Assembly: GCA_030665795.1 (NCBI GenBank)
Contig: DAOUZD010000009.1
Span: 1 to 10,872, forward strand
From: Dehalococcoides sp.
Lineage (GTDB): Bacteria > Chloroflexota > Dehalococcoidia > Dehalococcoidales > RBG-16-60-22
Reading direction: 5' to 3'
Length of the DNA stretch: 10,872 bases
The position numbers and the translations under genes were made by a program. Shown here one piece after another: positions 7,096 to 10,872 of this stretch. Below the pieces are notes generated by a model that was not told the origin of the DNA, searched no databases, and saw only the letters and a list, made by a program, of their open reading frames with translations. Numbering within the stretch: the first letter of the stretch is position 1; every line of letters begins with the position of its first letter.

Positions 7096-7644
7096 TTAAG
7101 TTAGAAACAATGGCGTAATATAGGTTTCAATGATAGCTGCCGGCAGCAGCAAGGCGAAGGCTAACATAAGATACCTTAAATTCCGTGTCAGATTGGGCGG
7201 TAACTGGTTTCTCTTTTTCTTTGAAATCAGGGCGACTATGGCCATGGCGCCGAAGCTAAGCGCCGCGGCCTCACCGATGATTAGCGCCGGCAGTTCAAAA
7301 ATACCATGAGGCAGTAAAGCGGCCAAGAGAAGGCCGAGTGATTCTTCCTGAACCACGAGGGTGGATACGAAAGAGAGGACCAAGCCATTAGCTATCAAAG
7401 CCAGGACAGGTATCAGGCAAAGGATGGGGCTGAAGATGAAACTTAACAGCAGGGCGGAGGCATTCTTCAGAAAGATAAATATGGCGGTGGAAATTTGGAA
7501 CGGACCCAAAATAATACCAAGCTCTTCAAGGGTAGCCAAGTCTTCAGCCAGAAAGTCGGCGATATCGGTTGGTATCGCCAATCCGACGGCCATACCGATA
7601 GCAAACAGGCCGACAGCAACGAAAATCCACCTTTTATAGCTCAT
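7096..7644 (-). CDS. SpoIIM-family (stage II sporulation protein M-like) membrane protein
   Basis: This 182-residue polytopic membrane protein has about five hydrophobic segments (near 5-25, 51-72, 74-98, 104-142 and 157-178). It keeps the SpoIIM family landmarks: FLKNASALLLSFIFSP (58-73), an ANGLVLS turn, the conserved LLPHGIFELPALIIGEA (near 110-126), and a last helix ending AAIIETYITP. In Bacillus the family member joins the DMP engulfment complex that remodels peptidoglycan. Broader family members occur in many non-sporulating bacteria and archaea with unknown roles. No SpoIID or SpoIIP homologue is present here, so a sporulation role should not be assumed. The ATG at 7644 lies 12 bases after the nitroreductase stop and has only a weak AAGG-type Shine-Dalgarno. 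The next gene follows after 18 bases, consistent with one operon. Confidence 0.85.
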   Translation of the reverse strand: MSYKRWIFVAVGLFAIGMAVGLAIPTDIADFLAEDLATLEELGIILGPFQISTAIFIFLKNASALLLSFIFSPILCLIPVLALIANGLVLSFVSTLVVQEESLGLLLAALLPHGIFELPALIIGEAAALSFGAMAIVALISKKKRNQLPPNLTRNLRYLMLAFALLLPAAIIETYITPLFLT

Positions 7645-7656
7645 ATAAGCAGCGCC

Positions 7657-8205
7657 TTATTCAGTGCCCCATTGGTCATAGAAGACGATTTCGGAGAGTT
7701 CTTTTCTCGGTCTCGGGTCCCTGGTCTCGGCAGGGTAACCGAGGGGGGTCATCGCCACCGCACAATAGCCCTGTGGTACCGCTAAAATCCTGGCGGCTTC
7801 TTTGGCGTCAAAAAGCCCAACAAATACTGTGCCCAGTCCCAGCGAGTGGGCAGCCAGTACCAGATTTTGCATCGCCAGGGCAACATCAAACATAAACCAA
7901 TCACCCTTATCGGTAGATGGCACTCCACCTTTGCAGCCGGCTTTACCCAGCTCAGCACAAGCGGCAATTACCAGTGGCGCATTCCTGATGGGGTCCCTGG
8001 CGGGGTTGGTCTCACTTAAAGTATCGGCGAGTTTACTTTTGGTAGCGCTATCCCGCACCACGACAAATCGCCAGCACTGGGTATTGGCCCAAGACGGTGC
8101 CCAGCGGGCGGCCTCCAGAACGGTGGCTAAAGTCTGGTCATCGACCGGGTCAGTGGTATAGTTGCGAATACTTCTCCTGGTTTTAATTGCTTCCAGAACT
8201 TCCAT
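7657..8205 (-). CDS. Nitroreductase-family FMN oxidoreductase
   Basis: This 182-residue cytoplasmic flavoprotein has a single nitroreductase domain filling the chain. The N-terminal RRSIRNY (10-16) is the FMN-phosphate-binding hallmark. APSWANTQCWRFVVV (36-50) carries the conserved Asn/Gln pair, and GLGTVFVG (123-130) with PLGYPAE (154-160) are the C-terminal cofactor-binding blocks. These enzymes use NAD(P)H and FMN to reduce nitro groups, quinones or other acceptors; the true substrate cannot be told. Four cysteines (44, 83, 91, 148) are present but form no recognisable metal motif. The start is supported by AAGGAGG at 8210-8216, only four bases before the ATG. It is the first gene of the leftward four-gene cluster. 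The repeat element directly upstream leaves no clear promoter, so read-through from pcm is possible. Confidence 0.9.
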   Translation of the reverse strand: MEVLEAIKTRRSIRNYTTDPVDDQTLATVLEAARWAPSWANTQCWRFVVVRDSATKSKLADTLSETNPARDPIRNAPLVIAACAELGKAGCKGGVPSTDKGDWFMFDVALAMQNLVLAAHSLGLGTVFVGLFDAKEAARILAVPQGYCAVAMTPLGYPAETRDPRPRKELSEIVFYDQWGTE

Positions 8206-8225
8206 GTGTCCTCCTTTTTATTTAA

Positions 8226-8311
8226 TAACCCCATCCCCCTTTGTCCCCCTTCCCCTTGGTAAGGGGAAGGGGGAGATGGTGAGAGAGGGACTTCGTCCCT
8301 CTAAAACTCCC
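8226..8311 (-). repeat. Two-hairpin dispersed repeat, copy 2 (inverted relative to copy 1)
   Basis: Read on the minus strand this matches copy 1 (207-293) across its length. It starts GGGAGTTTTAGAGGG, then an 8-bp stem with a GAA loop (8284-8291 with 8295-8302), then a 14-bp perfect stem (8244-8257 with 8261-8274), then GGGGGACAAAG and a GGTTA end. The base differences between copies fall in pairs that keep both stems intact. TTAATAA occurs on both sides (8222-8228 and 8317-8323) and may be a target-site duplication, though this is an AT-rich string. It fills most of the 127 bases between pcm and the nitroreductase gene. Confidence 0.75.
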
Positions 8312-8332
8312 TGTAGTTAATAATCCAATTTT

Positions 8333-8980
8333 TTAATCTTCTTCCCAGGCGCTCTTGCCGATAAGGGAGACAAAGCGGCAGCCGCCTAGGTTCTGAACTT
8401 TATTCCTCTTTCGCTGTCGGGTGACTTTACATAGCTCCTGCAAGTAGCGTGAACCTACCGGAATTATCATCCGGCCGCCAATGGCTAACTGAGCCAGGAG
8501 GTCGGGAGGCACTCTGGGCGCACCGGCGGTAACCATTATGGCATCATAGGGCGCCGCCTCCGGCCAGCCCAGGGTTTCCTCAGAACGGTGTATTTCAATA
8601 TTGTTGTAGCCCAGACTATCCAATACCTTCCTGGCAGCCTCAGCCAAAGTGGGCAAACGCTCTATTGTAACTACTAACCGGGCTAGCTCAGCGAGAATAG
8701 CTGCCTGGTAGCCACTACCGGTGCCTATTTCGAGCACCTTTTCCCTGCCGGTAAGCTCCAGCGCCTCGGTCATAAGGGCGATAATAAAGGGTTGCGAAAT
8801 TGTCTGCCCCAGTCCAATGGGCAGCGGCATATCTTCGTAGGCCAGGTGCCGATTTTCGGGTGGTACGAAACGCTCCCGAGGTATGCGGGACATGGCGGCT
8901 AATACCCGCTTATCTTTAATCTCAGCACCAAGGTGTTCGATTAACCTGGCTCTTTCGGTTGCAAAGTCCATAATGACCAT
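8333..8980 (-). CDS. pcm: Protein-L-isoaspartate O-methyltransferase
   Basis: This 215-residue cytoplasmic enzyme methylates L-isoaspartyl residues in aged proteins with S-adenosylmethionine, starting their repair. The family block LPIGLGQTISQPFIIALM is at 53-70, with Ser62 at the conserved substrate-site Ser. The SAM-binding motif I VLEIGTGSGYQ is at 82-92. YDAIMVTAGAPRVP (about 143-156) and GGRMIIPVG (about 167-175) are motifs II and III. The length matches the family. Two ATG starts are possible, at 8980 and 8971 (MDFATERARL), and neither has a good Shine-Dalgarno. The first lies nine bases after the stop of the small upstream gene, so translation is probably coupled to it. The downstream gap of 127 bases holds repeat copy 2. 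Confidence 0.93.
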   Translation of the reverse strand: MVIMDFATERARLIEHLGAEIKDKRVLAAMSRIPRERFVPPENRHLAYEDMPLPIGLGQTISQPFIIALMTEALELTGREKVLEIGTGSGYQAAILAELARLVVTIERLPTLAEAARKVLDSLGYNNIEIHRSEETLGWPEAAPYDAIMVTAGAPRVPPDLLAQLAIGGRMIIPVGSRYLQELCKVTRQRKRNKVQNLGGCRFVSLIGKSAWEED

Positions 8981-8989
8981 CAGGAGAAG

Positions 8990-9256
8990 CTAAGGTAAAG
9001 CCAAAGCCAGCACAACGAGAATGGCCAGTGTTATCCCGGCCAGAATGCCGATTCTTCGCAGCTCGGCAGTTACGTAGGGGTATCGGGCTGTTTTCGGTGT
9101 TGCCTTTTGGATTGGCGTACTTACCGGAGGCGCTGAGGCAACCGGTTTAGAGGCTGGCTTAACTACGGGCTGTTGAACAGCTTTAGATTGAATACGCTGT
9201 CTTTCCTGCTTCCTTTTACTCTGGAGCATCTTGGTGCGGCGTGATTTTTTAGGCAT
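8990..9256 (-). CDS. Small basic single-span membrane protein of unknown function
   Basis: This 88-residue protein has three parts. The Lys/Arg/Gln-rich N-terminus (1-30, starting MPKKSRRTKMLQSKRKQER) should be cytoplasmic. A Pro/Ala/Val/Lys-rich linker spans about 30-58. One transmembrane helix sits near the C-terminus (about 68-87), so it is tail-anchored in style. I recognise no family. AGGAAGG at 9264-9270 lies seven bases before the ATG and supports the start. An AU-rich hairpin (9259-9282) covers this site. The gene overlaps nothing, but pcm begins only nine bases after its stop, so the two are likely co-transcribed and coupled. The basic N-terminus could bind nucleic acid or ribosomes, which is a guess from composition alone. 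Confidence 0.72.
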   Translation of the reverse strand: MPKKSRRTKMLQSKRKQERQRIQSKAVQQPVVKPASKPVASAPPVSTPIQKATPKTARYPYVTAELRRIGILAGITLAILVVLALALP

Positions 9257-9258
9257 CT

Positions 9259-9282
9259 AAAAACCTTCCTATAGGGGTTTTT
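9259..9282 (-). promoter_or_regulatory. AU-rich hairpin overlapping the ribosome binding site of the 88-residue gene
   Basis: On the plus strand AAAAACC (9259-9265) pairs with GGTTTTT (9276-9282). An inner CC/GG pair closes a TATA loop (9268-9275), leaving a two-base bulge. On the minus-strand mRNA the AGGAAGG ribosome binding site lies inside one arm, and the ATG follows immediately. It could hold translation down or act as an attenuator after xerD. It could also be a chance structure in an AT-rich gap. Confidence 0.35.
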
Positions 9283-9335
9283 TATCAACCTCACCCCTTT
9301 CAAAATCAGAATTCTGGTTTACTCACCTTTATATA

Positions 9336-10244
9336 CTACTTGGCCCTCGGATGAGATTTTTCGTAGGTGCGCCGGACATGCTCGGTAGTGAGGTGGGTGT
9401 AAACCTGGGTAGTGGATATGTTAGCATGCCCCAGCAGTTCCTGAACTGCCCTCAGGTCGGCGCCGCCACTGAGCATGTGAGTGGCAAAGCTATGCCTCAG
9501 GGTGTGGGGGCTAATTTGCTTATCCAAGCCGGCTGATTTGGCATAATCCTTCAGTTTTTGCCAGAAGCCCTGCCGGGTCAGCCTCTCCCCGCGGGGATTA
9601 AGGAAAAGCGCTACCTCATCCTTGTGACGGGCCAACTTAGGACGGGTTTCCTCGGTATATTCTTTTACTGACCTGGCGGCCTGTTCATGGATAGGGACCA
9701 GACGCTCCTTATGTCCCTTACCGAAGCAGCGCACAAAGCCTTCTTCGGTATTGACGTCACCCAGGTTTAAGGAGACCAACTCGCTGATTCTCATGCCGCT
9801 GGCGTAGAGCAATTCCAGCATCGCCTTATCTCTTCTGGCTTCCGGTGAATTCAGCCTGGCGGGCTGGTCTAATAACTGGCGCACCTGGCTGATTGAGATA
9901 GGCTTGGGTAATGACTTCCCCACGCTAGGTGAACTCATATTCTCGGTCGGGTCAGCCTTGATAATGCCCTCCGCTTTCAGAAAACTAAAGAAAGAGCGGG
10001 TGGCAGCCACCTTGCGGGCAATAGTGGTGGGGGCATAGTTTCTCTCCTTAAGATTGAGCATGTAGCTCAGCATACCCTGCCGACTGAAATTGACCCATGA
10101 CGGTATAAAGCTCTGCCTGGTCGCCTCTTCCTCAGCAAAGCTAGCCAGTTGCTGCAGGTCATTCTGGTAGGCGAATTTTGTGTTTTCGGAGAAACCTTTT
10201 TCCACGGTCAAATAATTCAGAAAGCTGTTAATTTCTTCTATCAC
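9336..10244 (-). CDS. xerD: Tyrosine recombinase, XerD-like (GTG start)
   Basis: This 302-residue site-specific recombinase normally resolves chromosome dimers at dif before cell division. It has an N-terminal SAM-like core-binding domain (about 1-88) and a C-terminal catalytic domain (about 105-302). The catalytic set in GTG-start numbering is complete: Arg152 (SGMRISEL), Lys176 (GKGHKER), His247 and Arg250 (HTLRHSFATH), His273 (LLGHANISTTQ) and nucleophile Tyr282 (VYTHL). Blocks such as RQGFWQKLK and HPRAK look closer to XerD than XerC, but that is a judgement by eye. I prefer GTG at 10244 over the in-frame ATG at 10265. AAGGAG (10251-10256) lies six bases before the GTG, whereas nothing useful precedes the ATG. 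It would be 309 residues from the ATG. A strong promoter lies upstream. No phage or integron genes surround it, so a housekeeping role is likely. Confidence 0.92.
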   Translation of the reverse strand: MIEEINSFLNYLTVEKGFSENTKFAYQNDLQQLASFAEEEATRQSFIPSWVNFSRQGMLSYMLNLKERNYAPTTIARKVAATRSFFSFLKAEGIIKADPTENMSSPSVGKSLPKPISISQVRQLLDQPARLNSPEARRDKAMLELLYASGMRISELVSLNLGDVNTEEGFVRCFGKGHKERLVPIHEQAARSVKEYTEETRPKLARHKDEVALFLNPRGERLTRQGFWQKLKDYAKSAGLDKQISPHTLRHSFATHMLSGGADLRAVQELLGHANISTTQVYTHLTTEHVRRTYEKSHPRAK

Positions 10245-10285
10245 TATGCTCTCCTTGCGATACATAATTACTGGACAACGAAGGA

Positions 10286-10314
10286 ATTATAGCACTTATC
10301 CCACCGTGTGTCTA
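10286..10314 (-). promoter_or_regulatory. Strong sigma70-type promoter of xerD
   Basis: On the minus strand a perfect TATAAT lies at 10286-10291 and TAGACA (five of six) at 10309-10314, with a 17-base spacer. Transcription would start near 10279. That gives a 35-base leader to the GTG start but only about 14 bases to the upstream ATG, which supports the GTG. Confidence 0.75.
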
Positions 10315-10316
10315 GT

Positions 10317-10355
10317 TATGTCAACATACGGTTCTTTTCGGTTGTGGTTGACATA
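10317..10355. promoter_or_regulatory. Inverted repeat between divergent promoters, possible operator
   Basis: TATGTCAAC (10317-10325) and its exact reverse complement GTTGACATA (10347-10355) are spaced 30 bases centre to centre, about three helical turns. The right arm covers the -35 of the rightward promoter and the left arm abuts the -35 of xerD. The left arm is also a local dyad, TATGT-CA-ACATA (10317-10328). It may bind one regulator of both genes. Since each arm contains a TTGACA, it could also reflect divergent -35 boxes. Confidence 0.45.
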
Positions 10356-10376
10356 GCATATAACTCGTTTTATACT
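10348..10376 (+). promoter_or_regulatory. Near-consensus promoter of the 85-residue membrane protein gene
   Basis: A perfect TTGACA lies at 10348-10353 and TATACT at 10371-10376, with a spacer of exactly 17 bases. Transcription would start near 10383, about 24 bases before the ATG. This is one of the two best promoters in the window and strongly suggests that the small gene behind it is real. Confidence 0.8.
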
Positions 10377-10406
10377 TCGTTTACACTTTGAATAGGTAGT
10401 AAGGAT

Positions 10407-10664
10407 ATGGTTAACAATTCAAAAGAGACGTGGAATGCCATCCTCAAAGTAATACTTTATATCTTCTTTATATCCGCTTTTATAACGATTATTGTATTTA
10501 TGGCCGGGCAAGGTTGGTTTAATGTCCTTATTGATAAACTCAACTGGTCTTACGAGACACTTGAGATGGTAAGAAACATTTTGGTGAAAGTCTTTACAGT
10601 TTCCGCTATTACTTCTTTCATTAGTTCCATTATTTCGGTAGCTATTTTGCTGTTTCGAACTTAG
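10407..10664 (+). CDS. Small two-span membrane protein of unknown function
   Basis: This 85-residue protein has two hydrophobic helices, about residues 11-33 and 61-83, joined by a loop of about 27 residues with aromatic and charged residues (GQGWF, NWSYETLE). The N-terminus MVNNSKETWN is hydrophilic. I recognise no family. The near-consensus promoter 31 bases upstream supports expression. The ribosome binding site is poor: AGGT at 10394-10397 is at a usable distance, while AAGGA at 10401-10405 is too close to the ATG. The gene is clearly more AT-rich than the genes to its left. It is divergent from xerD, with the inverted repeat at 10317-10355 between them. The 155 bases after it (10665-10819) hold no ORF and no clear terminator. 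Confidence 0.65.
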   Translation: MVNNSKETWNAILKVILYIFFISAFITIIVFMAGQGWFNVLIDKLNWSYETLEMVRNILVKVFTVSAITSFISSIISVAILLFRT

Positions 10665-10819
10665 TTTATGAAAACAGCGAAATCGCATTAACAGGCAAAG
10701 TATAGCACAAAGATTAACTAATAATACCGCCAAGAATAAATTTTAAAAAATTATCAACCATAACCGAGCAGAACCCTTTGGTGTATACTTTGACTACACT
10801 ATTAAATGGAGGTGAGAAA

Positions 10820-10872
10820 ATGCCGCAAATATTTAAAGCTCTAGCGTCAATACTGGTTTGGGTACTCTGGAT
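10820..10872 (+). CDS. N-terminal fragment of a probable membrane or exported protein
   Basis: ATG at 10820 opens a frame that runs off the window after 17 codons, reading MPQIFKALASILVWVLW. GGAGGTGA at 10808-10815, four bases before the start, is a near-perfect Shine-Dalgarno and is the main support. The hydrophobic run starting at residue 5 suggests a membrane span or signal sequence. A TATACT at 10784-10789 could be its -10 box, but no matching -35 is visible. No family can be assigned from so short a fragment. Confidence 0.6.
   Translation, partial: MPQIFKALASILVWVLW

Noticed and set aside
7096..7644. SpoIIM-like protein as evidence that the organism makes endospores.
   Set aside because: The family is widespread in non-sporulating bacteria and archaea, and no other sporulation gene is in the window.
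9336..10244. The tyrosine recombinase as an integrase marking a mobile element or integron.
   Set aside because: The sequence resembles housekeeping XerD, and there is no tRNA, att-like direct repeat, excisionase, phage gene or cassette array nearby.
10784..10795. TATACT followed by TTGACT as a promoter for the last partial gene.
   Set aside because: The two boxes are in the wrong order to work together, and neither has a partner at the right distance; only the -10-like box remains as a weak candidate.

Overview
The window reads as ordinary chromosomal DNA from an uncultured bacterium. A member of the Chloroflexota, class Dehalococcoidia or a relative, is the best guess. This rests on gene content (an NEW3-domain protein with an ABC-2 exporter, a SpoIIM-family protein in a cluster without other sporulation genes, an EF-G2-type factor) and on the GC-rich hairpin repeats between genes. 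It is an inference, not a proof. There are no rRNA, tRNA, CRISPR, transposase or phage structural genes.

Layout: (1) Bases 1-433 hold the start of a leftward small membrane protein, its promoter, a hairpin repeat and the promoter of the next operon. (2) Bases 434-3535 form a tight rightward operon of three genes: an exported, membrane-anchored protein with three NEW3/Ig-like domains, an ABC ATPase and an ABC-2 permease. (3) Bases 3554-5605 carry a leftward EF-G2-like translational GTPase with its own promoter; it ends tail-to-tail with the ABC operon. (4) Bases 5758-8205 hold four closely spaced leftward genes, in transcription order nitroreductase, SpoIIM-family membrane protein, duplicated DUF350 membrane protein, and exported transglutaminase-like protein with a sortable-looking tail. 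(5) Bases 8333-10244 hold, in transcription order, a XerD-type recombinase, a small basic single-span protein and a protein-L-isoaspartate O-methyltransferase. (6) Bases 10266-10406 are a divergent promoter region with an inverted repeat. It drives xerD leftward and an AT-rich two-span membrane protein rightward. A further membrane gene starts at 10820 and runs off the end.

How the genes may work together: the ABC operon looks like an envelope exporter with its own extracytoplasmic subunit. The SpoIIM-DUF350-transglutaminase cluster looks like an envelope module, with two polytopic proteins and one secreted enzyme ending in a GlyGly-CTERM-like tail. That module is the best candidate here for something not yet described. 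Other points worth a second look are the two inverted copies of a two-hairpin repeat at 207-293 and 8226-8311 whose stems differ by paired (compensatory) changes, the GTG start of xerD, and the operator-like inverted repeat between the divergent promoters.
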